DNA from: an uncultured Sphingomonadales bacterium | Lineage (GTDB): Bacteria > Pseudomonadota > Alphaproteobacteria > Sphingomonadales > Sphingomonadaceae | DNA: 64,000 nt | Direction: 5' to 3' | Assembly: GCA_903832325.1 (NCBI GenBank) | Contig: CAILBC010000013.1 | Coordinates: 1-64,000, forward strand | Shown here: positions 26,009-33,913 of the stretch, one piece after another | Layout of the letters: every line of letters begins with the position of its first letter | How positions within the stretch are numbered: position 1 is the first letter of the stretch | The notes under the pieces: model-generated | What the model was told of the DNA's origin: nothing | Seen by the model: only the letters and a program-made list of their open reading frames with translations | Databases searched by the model: none | Made by a program: the position numbers and the translations under genes

Positions 26009-26983
26009 TCAGTTGATCTTGACTTTGAACGTGATGGTCTTGTCGGTGCTGCCGCCGGCCAAGTTGCCCAGCGCCACCGAAATGCCCGTGGCGGTTGCAG
26101 TGCCGGCATCGCTGTCGGCCGCATCGGTCAGCGCGGTTCCGGCCAAAGTCATCGTACCGGTCTGGTACGTGGTGCCGGCGGGAAAGCTGTCAGTCACCAG
26201 CAGGCCGTTGGCGCTGCCCGATCCGGCGGCATGCGCGACAATGCTGTAGGTCACCAGCGCACCGGGAACCGGGCTGGTTCCGCCATAAGGATCGGTGATG
26301 ACCGCCGATTTGGTCAGCGTAACGCTGGCCAGGCTGGCAACGAGGCCGGCCAGCGCGTTGCCCGTGCCGCCCGAGGCGCCAACCACGGCATCCACGCCGC
26401 CGGTGCCCTTGCCGGCGAAAACGGTGCCCGGCGTGCCCGATCCGATGACCGAGATCGCCGTCAGCCGCACTTGCGAGGTTTGCGCATCGGCGGCGGTGGC
26501 GGGCGCAGAGGTGACCAGAAAGACCTTGATCGTGGCATCGGGCGCCATCGCCTGGCTGGCCGCGCCATTGGTGATCACCGTATCGACGCCGGGATCGTAG
26601 GTGCCGTTGCCGTTGCTGTCGATCGCCACGGTCTGCAATGTGGCGTTGAACCCGTTGCCGGCGACATTGGGCGCGCCGGTAAGATCGAACGTGTCATTGC
26701 CATTGCCGGTGTTGGTCACCTGATAGACCAGCACCGCATTGGCCGTGCCGATCGTAACCGGCGTGCTGGTGAGCGCGGTGACCGCCACCCCGATCACCTG
26801 GTCCACTTTCACCGAGACAGTGTTGGACTGGATCGTGGTCGTGCCGGTGCCGCTGGAATAAGTCGCGTTGGCGGTGTTCTGGATCAGCGTACCGGCCGCT
26901 GTGCCGGTGGCGTGGGCGCCGGGTGCTGCGGCCAGTGCGAAGGCTGCGACGGACGCAGCGGATATGGTGTACGGTCGGTTCAT
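26009..26983 (-). CDS. Secreted DUF11-type protein, first gene of the surface operon
   Basis: This 324-residue exported protein has a signal peptide (cleavage near GAHATG), the I-Q-N-T-A...Q-S-N-T-V element, a central module with DSNGNGTYDPGVD and a C-terminal DUF11 unit (SAVITDPYGGTSPVPGALVTY). Its architecture and length parallel the 24249-25340 protein, so the two look like ancient duplicates within one operon. It begins the minus-strand transcript; the upstream gap of about 450 bases has a GGTGAA/TTCACC dyad at 27037-27054. Confidence 0.72.
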   Translation of the reverse strand: MNRPYTISAASVAAFALAAAPGAHATGTAAGTLIQNTANATYSSGTGTTTIQSNTVSVKVDQVIGVAVTALTSTPVTIGTANAVLVYQVTNTGNGNDTFDLTGAPNVAGNGFNATLQTVAIDSNGNGTYDPGVDTVITNGAASQAMAPDATIKVFLVTSAPATAADAQTSQVRLTAISVIGSGTPGTVFAGKGTGGVDAVVGASGGTGNALAGLVASLASVTLTKSAVITDPYGGTSPVPGALVTYSIVAHAAGSGSANGLLVTDSFPAGTTYQTGTMTLAGTALTDAADSDAGTATATGISVALGNLAGGSTDKTITFKVKIN

Positions 26984-27439
26984 GGTTAAAGCGAATAAGC
27001 CGATGTGGTTAAAAGGTGGTTATTGCGTAGGCGGCTGGTGAAATGTTGTTCACCTGTCGTCCTGCGCCCGCGCCCCGAGACGCCCCCGCGACGCCATTCC
27101 CGGGCCCGCCCAATTACCCTGCCATACGCCGATCGCCGATGGCCGCGGCCATCCACAAGGCGCCGCCAACGCCGGGCAGACTTCAGCGCGAAACCGGCAA
27201 AACCCGCGGCCTTTCGCGCGCGCCGGTGGCCACTTTTCAGTGTCTTTCGAGTCGTGTGTATCGATGCGCACACAATCGTAACATTTCGTCGCAGCCCCCT
27301 CGGAAATTACTCCAACAAGGGATTGAAAGGCCGAGAAAACAGTGCCTGTTGCAGGCCCTCCGAAAAATTGTCACATTAACGCAACATTGCGCTCCTAGCC
27401 GCCGGTCCCAGCAGCACATAACCGGCAAAGGCCCCGACC
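26984..27439. promoter_or_regulatory. Divergent control region between surface operon and porin
   Basis: This 456-base gap separates the surface operon from the phosphate island. It has a 6-base-arm dyad (GGTGAA/TTCACC, 27037-27054) near the surface operon and a candidate Pho box nearer the porin. No credible gene was seen; the open frames here are GC-driven. Confidence 0.5.
27368..27387 (+). promoter_or_regulatory. Candidate Pho box upstream of porin
   Basis: TTGTCACATTAACGCAACAT carries two degenerate half-sites (TGTCAC and CGCAAC) 11 bases apart, the spacing used by PhoB. It lies about 50 bases before the porin start, ahead of the pst operon. The match is imperfect. Confidence 0.35.
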
Positions 27440-29098
27440 ATGAAACTTCACCACGCCCTGCTGGCCGCCGTTGCGGCCGGCGCCGTTCTTGCACCCGCAG
27501 CGCACGCTGCCGAAGGCCGGCACGGCAAGGCCCACGCCCGCCACGCCCGCCCCGCCCAGGCAGGCCCCGGCAAAGAGTCCGCGCTGAAAAGCGAAGTCGA
27601 TGAATTGAAGGCCGAAGTGGCCGCATTGCGTGAGGAAATCCGCGCCACGCGCGAAACCACCGCCGCAACCCAGACCCAGGTGGCCCAGGCCCAGACCCAG
27701 GTCGGCACCCAGATCAGCGCGATGCACCAGGAAATCGCCGCCAAGCCGGCGGTGACCAAGGATGACGTGAAGCACGAGATCGCGACCGCGGTCGAGGCCG
27801 AACACCACAAGGATTCGATTCCCTACAAGGGCATCAAGATCACCCCGGGCGGCTTCATCGAGCTGGCCGGCCTCTATCGCCAGCATTTCCAGGGCAACGA
27901 CATTTCGACCAGTTTTGCCATCCCCTTTCCCAACGCCCACAGCTATTACGTGGGTGAAGGCCGGCTGACTGCGCGGCAAAGCCGGGTATCGTTCCTCGCC
28001 CAGGGCAAGCCGAACGAGCACACCACGCTCTCGATGTATGGCGAATTCGACTTTCAGGGTGCGGCGCAAACCGCAAATTCCAACGAAAGCAACAGCTACA
28101 ACCCGCGTGTCCGCCACCTTTACGGCACGATCGACTGGGACAACGGCAACAGCGGCTGGCATTTGCTGGCCGGCCAGAACTGGTCGCTGGTCACGCTCAA
28201 CGCCAAGGGCATCACCCCGCGCGCCGAAGTGACCCCGCTGGTGATCGAAGCGCAGTATGTCCCCGGCTTTTCCTGGGCGCGCCAGCCGCAAGTGCGCCTG
28301 ACCGGCGATTTCATGGATCATCACCTGTGGATCGCGGCCTCTGTAGAAAACCCGGCAACAACCTTTGGCGGTTCGGTTCCGGCCACGGTAACGAACACGC
28401 AGACCGGCGGATCGGGATTCAACAATGCCAATTCGCTGTCATTCAACAGCACGCCCGATTTCGTGCAGAAAGCGGCCGTGGAGGCCGACATCGGCGGCCA
28501 CGCGCTGCATGTTGAAGGCTTTGCCATCGAACGGTCGTTCACTGCGCACATCAATGGCGCGGGCAATTCGAACAAGGGCACGGTCGGCTATGGCGGCGGG
28601 ATAACCTTTGCCGTCGTACCCAAAATCCTGGATGTGCAGTTCAGCGGCATGGGCGGCAAAGGCATCGGCCGCTATGGTTCGGCGCAGTTGCCCGACGTGA
28701 CATTCGATGCCGATGGATCGATCCACCCGATCAGCGAAACGATCCTGCTGGCCGGTGCGGTGCTGCACCCCAGCAAGATGCTCGATATCTATGGCTATGC
28801 CGGTGAAGAAGTCGAATCGGCAACACCGCTGAGCGGCACCTATGGCATTGGCCTGGCAAGCGCGAATGACAGCGGCTGCTTCACCGAAGGCGGCACCTGC
28901 GGCGGCAACACCCACCGCATCCGCCAGATCACCGGCGGCCTGTGGCAAAAGATCTACAGCGGCCCGTTTGGCCGTGCGCAAGTCGGCGCGTCCTACAGCT
29001 ATACCCAGCGCGACTTGTTCGAGAGCGCCAATTCGAATGGCGTGCCGAGCGTCAATCAAAGCATCGGCATGATCAGCTTCCGATATTATCCGTTTTAA
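27440..29098 (+). CDS. Outer-membrane porin with N-terminal coiled coil, phosphate-island type
   Basis: This 552-residue porin has a signal peptide (cleavage near AHAAEG), a charged and Gln-rich coiled coil at about residues 45-105 (KSEVDELKAEVAALREEI), and a beta-barrel ending in SFRYYPF with terminal Phe. The layout matches coiled-coil trimeric porins of the DcaP/OprO-P kind. It precedes pstS by about 215 bases on the same strand, and a Pho-box-like site precedes it, so facilitated uptake of phosphate or phosphate esters is likely. Selectivity cannot be read from sequence. Confidence 0.78.
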   Translation: MKLHHALLAAVAAGAVLAPAAHAAEGRHGKAHARHARPAQAGPGKESALKSEVDELKAEVAALREEIRATRETTAATQTQVAQAQTQVGTQISAMHQEIAAKPAVTKDDVKHEIATAVEAEHHKDSIPYKGIKITPGGFIELAGLYRQHFQGNDISTSFAIPFPNAHSYYVGEGRLTARQSRVSFLAQGKPNEHTTLSMYGEFDFQGAAQTANSNESNSYNPRVRHLYGTIDWDNGNSGWHLLAGQNWSLVTLNAKGITPRAEVTPLVIEAQYVPGFSWARQPQVRLTGDFMDHHLWIAASVENPATTFGGSVPATVTNTQTGGSGFNNANSLSFNSTPDFVQKAAVEADIGGHALHVEGFAIERSFTAHINGAGNSNKGTVGYGGGITFAVVPKILDVQFSGMGGKGIGRYGSAQLPDVTFDADGSIHPISETILLAGAVLHPSKMLDIYGYAGEEVESATPLSGTYGIGLASANDSGCFTEGGTCGGNTHRIRQITGGLWQKIYSGPFGRAQVGASYSYTQRDLFESANSNGVPSVNQSIGMISFRYYPF

Positions 29099-29120
29099 TA
29101 CAATGCTTTAATTTATTTTT

Positions 29121-29156
29121 GATGCGGCATGGCAGGTCAATTTGGCATGCCGCATC
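29121..29156. promoter_or_regulatory. Hairpin between porin and pstS
   Basis: Perfect 11-base arms (29121-29131, 29146-29156) with a 14-base loop lie 22 bases after the porin stop. There is no T-run downstream on the plus strand (the T-run lies before it), so it may be an mRNA 3'-end stabiliser or a weak terminator. Confidence 0.5.
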
Positions 29157-29314
29157 GTTCTCGACCGGATGGGTGCAATTTTTCTCGCCAGATTCTCTCA
29201 AAACCGACACAAATCGACCGTAGGGCTCGATTCGCTCGTGTCGGGGCGCGCTATGGGCAGACCATCCGTTGCCGTTTACCCGAAAAATACCAACGAGCAC
29301 AAAGGGATCAAACG

Positions 29315-30352
29315 ATGTTCAAACAGATCATGATCGGCGCCGGGCTTACCGTTGCGTTGACGGGCGTGGCACACGCCGACAATTTCACTGGCGCAGGCGC
29401 AACCTTCCCCGCCCCGGTCTATACCGCGTGGGCGCAGGCCTATAAGGGCGCGACGGGCAACGAGCTGAATTATCAGGCGATCGGTTCGGGTGGCGGCATC
29501 CGCCAGATCGAAGCCAAAACGGTCGATTTCGGCGCCACGGACAAGCCGCTGAAGCAGGAAGAGCTCAACAAGAACGGCCTCAGCCAGTTCCCGACGGTGG
29601 TCGGCGGCATCGTGCCGATCGTCAATCTGCCCGGGATTGCGCCTGGCCAGCTGAAGCTGTCGGGCGACATTATCGCCAACATGTATCTGGGCCGCATCAC
29701 GCGCTGGAACGATGGCCAGATCACTAAGCTGAACCCCGGGCTGAAATTGCCCGGCCTGCCGGTCACCGTGGTTCACCGTTCGGACGGTTCGGGCACCACG
29801 TTCATCTTCACCAGCTTCCTGTCGCACAAGAGCCAGGCCTGGGCGAACACCGTGGGCGCCAACGATTCGGTCAACTGGAAGGCCGGCCTGGGCGGCAAGG
29901 GCAACGACGGCGTGGCCGCCTTCGTGAAGCAGACCCCGGGCTCGATCGGCTATGTCGAATATATCTATTCGCGCAAGGACAAGGTCACCTACACGCTGGT
30001 GCAGAACGCTGCGGGCCAGTTTCCGCAGCCCAACGGCGGTGCCTTTGCCGCAGCCGCCGCCAGCGCGCCCTGGGGCAAAGTGCCCGGCAACTATGTCATG
30101 CTGATCGATCAGCCGGCCAAGAATGCCTGGCCGATCAGCGGCGCGACGTTCATCCTGGTGCCGCGCAACCCGGAAAACCCGGGCCGCACTGCCGCGGTGC
30201 TGCGCTTCTTTGATTGGGCCTACAAGACCGGGGACAAGACCGCGATCGGGCTCGATTACGTGCCGCTGCCCGGGCCGGTGAAGGATCTGATCCGTCGCCA
30301 GTGGGCCGCCGAAGTAAAGGCGGGCGGGCGCCCGGTCTATAACGGCAAATAA
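29315..30352 (+). CDS. pstS: Phosphate ABC transporter substrate-binding protein PstS
   Basis: This 345-residue periplasmic binding protein has a signal peptide (cleavage near VAHADN). The phosphate-site motifs are GAGATFPAP, IGSGGGIRQI, DFGATDKPL and HRSDGSGTTFIFT. The start ATG was chosen for signal-peptide fit; frames open further upstream. Its stop overlaps the pstC ATG (TAATG). It captures inorganic phosphate for PstCAB under limitation, and PhoB control is expected from family knowledge. Confidence 0.95.
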   Translation: MFKQIMIGAGLTVALTGVAHADNFTGAGATFPAPVYTAWAQAYKGATGNELNYQAIGSGGGIRQIEAKTVDFGATDKPLKQEELNKNGLSQFPTVVGGIVPIVNLPGIAPGQLKLSGDIIANMYLGRITRWNDGQITKLNPGLKLPGLPVTVVHRSDGSGTTFIFTSFLSHKSQAWANTVGANDSVNWKAGLGGKGNDGVAAFVKQTPGSIGYVEYIYSRKDKVTYTLVQNAAGQFPQPNGGAFAAAAASAPWGKVPGNYVMLIDQPAKNAWPISGATFILVPRNPENPGRTAAVLRFFDWAYKTGDKTAIGLDYVPLPGPVKDLIRRQWAAEVKAGGRPVYNGK

Positions 30353-31350
30353 TGTCGGTCGCGGCCTCCTCCACGCAGATGGCTGCACCCGATGGTACGA
30401 AAACCCTGCGCGTCACCGACGCGCAGGGTTTGCCGCGCCAGCCGGGCAGCGATCGGCTGTTTCGCCTCGTCTGCCTGACCGCCGTTCTGGCGATGATGGC
30501 GACGCTGATCGGCCTGGTCGGATCGCTGGTTTCCGGCGGCTGGCTGGCGCTCAGCCATTTCGGCTTCAGCTTTTTCACCACCAGCACCTGGGACCCGGTG
30601 GCCGATCAGTACGGCGCGGCCGGGCCGATCGTGGGCACGCTGGCAACCGCGTTTCTGGCGCTGGTGCTGTCGCTGCCGGTGGCGGTGGGCGTGGCGGTGT
30701 TCCTGGTTGAAATCTGTCCGCAGGCGATTGGCCGCTGGCTGGCGATTGCGGTTGAACTGCTCGCGGGGATACCATCAATCGTTTACGGCATGTGGGGCCT
30801 GTTTGTGCTGGCGCCGTGGTTTGCTGCCAATGTGCAGCTGCCGCTGATGATGGCGGCCACCCCCGGATCGTGGCTGGAAACGCTGTTTTCGGGCGTGCCC
30901 AACGGGGCCAACATCTTTACCGCATCGCTGATCCTGGCGGTGATGATCCTGCCCTATATGGCGGCGATCCTGCGCGAACTGCTGATGAGCGTGCCGTCGC
31001 ACATGCGCGAAGCCGCCTATGGCCTGGGCTGCACCCAGCGCGAAGTGGTGCTGCGCATCATGCTGCCCTATGTGCGCAAAAGCGCGATCGGCGCGGTGAT
31101 GCTGGGTCTGGGCCGTGCGCTGGGCGAAACCATGGCGGTAACGTTCATCATCGGCAATTCGCACAATTTTCCGCACAGCCTGTTCGATTCCGGGTCGACC
31201 ATTTCATCGACCATCGCCAATGAATTCACCGAAGCGACCGGAGACATGCACCTTTCGGCGCTGATCGCGCTGGGGCTGGTGCTGTTCATGATCACGTTCG
31301 TCACGATTGCCGCGGCGCGGCTGTTGCTGGGCCGGGGGGGCACGAAATGA
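30352..31350 (+). CDS. pstC: Phosphate ABC transporter permease PstC
   Basis: This 332-residue inner-membrane permease has six transmembrane segments and the EAA loop (MREAAYGLGCTQREVVLRIMLPY). It overlaps pstS by one base and pstA by four (ATGA). Codons 17-27 contain a perfect hairpin (30401-30431). A TTG at 30430, just after the hairpin, is an in-frame alternative start that would put the hairpin between pstS and pstC and still keep the first transmembrane helix. It pairs with PstA to form the phosphate channel. Confidence 0.93.
   Translation: MSVAASSTQMAAPDGTKTLRVTDAQGLPRQPGSDRLFRLVCLTAVLAMMATLIGLVGSLVSGGWLALSHFGFSFFTTSTWDPVADQYGAAGPIVGTLATAFLALVLSLPVAVGVAVFLVEICPQAIGRWLAIAVELLAGIPSIVYGMWGLFVLAPWFAANVQLPLMMAATPGSWLETLFSGVPNGANIFTASLILAVMILPYMAAILRELLMSVPSHMREAAYGLGCTQREVVLRIMLPYVRKSAIGAVMLGLGRALGETMAVTFIIGNSHNFPHSLFDSGSTISSTIANEFTEATGDMHLSALIALGLVLFMITFVTIAAARLLLGRGGTK
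30401..30431 (+). promoter_or_regulatory. Perfect hairpin at the pstS-pstC junction
   Basis: Arms of 14 bases (AAACCCTGCGCGTC at 30401-30414 and its exact complement at 30418-30431) enclose a 3-base loop. It lies 49 bases after the pstS stop and has no T-run. A strong stem here could protect the pstS transcript from 3' decay or pause transcription, giving more PstS than PstC. Confidence 0.75.
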
Positions 31351-32222
31351 GCGCGACCGCAAAGCCGGGCATGAATTACAACCGCGGGCTGCACCTGCGG
31401 CGCAAAATCTACAATTACATTTTCCTCGCGCTGACCGGAATTGCCACCGCGATCGCGCTGATCGCGCTGTTCCTGATCATGGAAACGCTGGTGGTGAAGG
31501 GCATTGCCGGCATGGACCTGCATGTCTTCACGATGAGCCAGCCTGCGCCCGACATGCAGGGCGGCCTGCTCAATGCGATTGTCGGATCGCTGGTGATGTG
31601 TGCGATCGGCATGGTGATCGCGCTGTTTGTCGGCATTCTGGCAGGCACCTGGCTGGCCGAATATGGCGATGGCACAGTGCTGGCGACGGTGGTGCGGTTT
31701 CTCAACGACATCCTGATTTCGGCGCCGTCGATCCTTATCGGCCTGTTCGTCTATGAATTGCTGGTGCGGCCGTTTCATGGCTTTTCCGCCGCGGCCGGCG
31801 CGGTTGCGCTGGCGCTGCTGGCGATGCCGGTGGCAACGCGCGCGACCGAAGACATCATGCGCCTGCAACCTTATGCCTTGCGCGAAGCGGGCATGGCACT
31901 GGGCGCCAATCGCGGCCTGGTGATCCGTTCGATCATCTGGCGCGCCAGCACGTCGGGCCTGATGACCGGGGCGCTGCTCAGCTTTGCGCGGATCAGCGGC
32001 GAAACCGCGCCGTTGCTGTTTACCGCGCTGGGCAATCCGTTTCTCAGCTTCAAGCTGACCCAGCCGATGTCGGCGCTGCCGACGACGATCTTTCAGTTCG
32101 CGATGAGCGCCTATGACGATTGGCAGCGGCTGGCCTGGGCCGGCGCGCTGCTGATTGCGGCAACTGTTTTGACCACCAATATCCTGGGACGTGCCTTGAC
32201 GCGGGGGAGCACGCAGAAGTGA
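31347..32222 (+). CDS. pstA: Phosphate ABC transporter permease PstA
   Basis: This 291-residue permease is the partner of PstC, with six transmembrane segments and the EAA loop ([21 protein letters not shown]). The start overlaps the pstC stop (ATGA) and its own stop overlaps the GTG of pstB (GTGA), so the three membrane and ATPase genes are translationally coupled. Confidence 0.93.
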   Translation: MSATAKPGMNYNRGLHLRRKIYNYIFLALTGIATAIALIALFLIMETLVVKGIAGMDLHVFTMSQPAPDMQGGLLNAIVGSLVMCAIGMVIALFVGILAGTWLAEYGDGTVLATVVRFLNDILISAPSILIGLFVYELLVRPFHGFSAAAGAVALALLAMPVATRATEDIMRLQPYALREAGMALGANRGLVIRSIIWRASTSGLMTGALLSFARISGETAPLLFTALGNPFLSFKLTQPMSALPTTIFQFAMSAYDDWQRLAWAGALLIAATVLTTNILGRALTRGSTQK

Positions 32223-33031
32223 GCTTTGTAGAACCGACCACCGACACTCCGACCGTCATGATCCCGCCGCCGCAGGGCGACCGGGTGATCGATGTGCACA
32301 ATCTCGATTTCTTTTATGGCAAGAACCAGGCGCTGTGGGGGGTTGATCTGCCCGTGGCGCGCAACAAGGTTACCGCGCTGATCGGCCCTTCGGGTTGCGG
32401 CAAATCGACCCTGCTGCGCACGCTGAACCGCATCTATGACCTTTATGCCGGGCAGACGGCCAAGGGCGAGATCATGTTCGACGGCGAAAACATCCTCGAT
32501 CAGGCAAAGAATTCCGAGCAGTTGCGCGCGCGCATCGGCATGGTGTTTCAGCGCCCGACGCCGTTTCCGATGTCGATCTATGACAACATCGCGTTTGGCG
32601 TGCGGCTGCACCGCAGCGTGGCCAAGGCCGAAATGGACGAAATTGTCGAACGGTCGCTGGTCCGCGCCGCGCTGTGGGACGAAGTGAAGGACAAGCTGAA
32701 CACATCGGGCCTGGGCCTGTCGGGTGGCCAGCAACAGCGGCTGTGCGTGGCACGCGGCATTGCGATCAACCCCGATGTGCTGTTGCTGGACGAGCCGGCT
32801 TCGGCGCTCGATCCGCTGTCCACGGCAAAGCTGGAAAGCACGCTGATGGAGCTGAAGGATTCGCTGACCATCGTGATCGTTACGCACAACCTGCAGCAGG
32901 CGGCGCGCATTTCCGATTATACCGGGTTCATGCTGCTGGGCCGGATGATCGAGTTCCGCCCTTCGTCCGATGCGTTTGTTTCGCCAGAAACAAAGGCGAT
33001 GCAGGATTACATCACCGGCCGGTTCGGCTGA
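32219..33031 (+). CDS. pstB: Phosphate ABC transporter ATPase PstB
   Basis: This 270-residue ATPase has Walker [11 protein letters not shown]-loop ([16 protein letters not shown]), signature LSGGQQQR, Walker [14 protein letters not shown] and the H-loop in [10 protein letters not shown]. The start is a GTG overlapping the pstA stop with GGGGAG upstream; the frame extends further 5' but without family resemblance. It drives phosphate import through PstCA. Confidence 0.94.
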   Translation: MSFVEPTTDTPTVMIPPPQGDRVIDVHNLDFFYGKNQALWGVDLPVARNKVTALIGPSGCGKSTLLRTLNRIYDLYAGQTAKGEIMFDGENILDQAKNSEQLRARIGMVFQRPTPFPMSIYDNIAFGVRLHRSVAKAEMDEIVERSLVRAALWDEVKDKLNTSGLGLSGGQQQRLCVARGIAINPDVLLLDEPASALDPLSTAKLESTLMELKDSLTIVIVTHNLQQAARISDYTGFMLLGRMIEFRPSSDAFVSPETKAMQDYITGRFG

Positions 33032-33054
33032 CGGAACGGCAAAAGGAACCGGAC

Positions 33055-33729
33055 ATGGCGCTCGATCATACCATTCGCGCATTCGACGAAGACATGGGCC
33101 AGCTTGACGGCCTGATCGCGGAAATGGGCGGGCTGGCGCAAAGCCAGATCCGCGATGCGATCCAGGCGCTGCGCCAGGGCAATCACGATCTGGCCGGCGA
33201 AGTGGTCGCGCGCGACAAGCGGCTGGATGCGATCGAGGCCGAAGTGGAAAAGCTGGCGATCCAGCTGATCGCGCTGCGCGCGCCGGTGGCGGGCGATCTG
33301 CGCCAGGTGGTGGCGGCGTTCAAGATTTCCGGCATGCTGGAACGCGTGGGCGATCACGCCAAGAACATCGCGCGCAGCACCATGAAAATTCGGGATTTCC
33401 GTTTTGAACCGCTCGCGCTTGTGCCGGCGGTGGCCGAAATCGCCGAGGGCATGATCCATTCCGTGCTCAACGCCTATGCGGCCAAGGATGCCGTTCTGGC
33501 CGAAGAAGTCGTGGCGCGCGATGATGAAGTCGATGCGCTCTATCGCGATCTGATCCGCGACCTGATCCAGCATCTGAACGAAAAATCGGCCAATGTGATC
33601 ACCGCGACCGAGCTGTTGCTGGTGGCGCGCAACATCGAACGCATCGGCGACAACGCCACCAACATTGCCGAAGCGATCTATTACGCCGCCACCGGGATCG
33701 TGATGCCGGATCGGCACAAGAACCTGTGA
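33055..33729 (+). CDS. phoU: Phosphate signalling protein PhoU
   Basis: This 224-residue all-helical protein has two PhoU repeats, each with the metal-site signature (ERVGDHAKNIAR in the first, ERIGDNATNIAEA in the second). It links PstSCAB status to the PhoR/PhoB two-component system. It follows pstB by 23 bases and ends the operon. No phoR or phoB gene is in this window. Confidence 0.95.
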   Translation: MALDHTIRAFDEDMGQLDGLIAEMGGLAQSQIRDAIQALRQGNHDLAGEVVARDKRLDAIEAEVEKLAIQLIALRAPVAGDLRQVVAAFKISGMLERVGDHAKNIARSTMKIRDFRFEPLALVPAVAEIAEGMIHSVLNAYAAKDAVLAEEVVARDDEVDALYRDLIRDLIQHLNEKSANVITATELLLVARNIERIGDNATNIAEAIYYAATGIVMPDRHKNL

Positions 33730-33783
33730 TACCAACGTGCAGTGCGCTTGACTTGACGCGCGTTGGCATAAGCCCGCGCGGCG
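33729..33783 (-). repeat. Dispersed palindromic repeat, copy B
   Basis: This is the second copy of the 55-base element at 6889-6943, inverted relative to it, with about seven differences. Its arms are imperfect (ACCAACGTGC against GCGCGTTGGC). It begins on the last base of the phoU stop codon, between phoU and the convergent DNase II-like gene, and may act as a 3' stabilising or terminating structure. Confidence 0.8.
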
Positions 33784-33913
33784 ATTGAGCGTCACGTTGT
33801 GCGATACGTTCCACTCATCGCACATCCGGATGAGAGCCTGATTCGCAATTCGCCCAAGGGCGGATTTTGAAGCCGGCGCCAAACCGATTCCCCCACATCC
33901 CCGGCCCGGGGCT

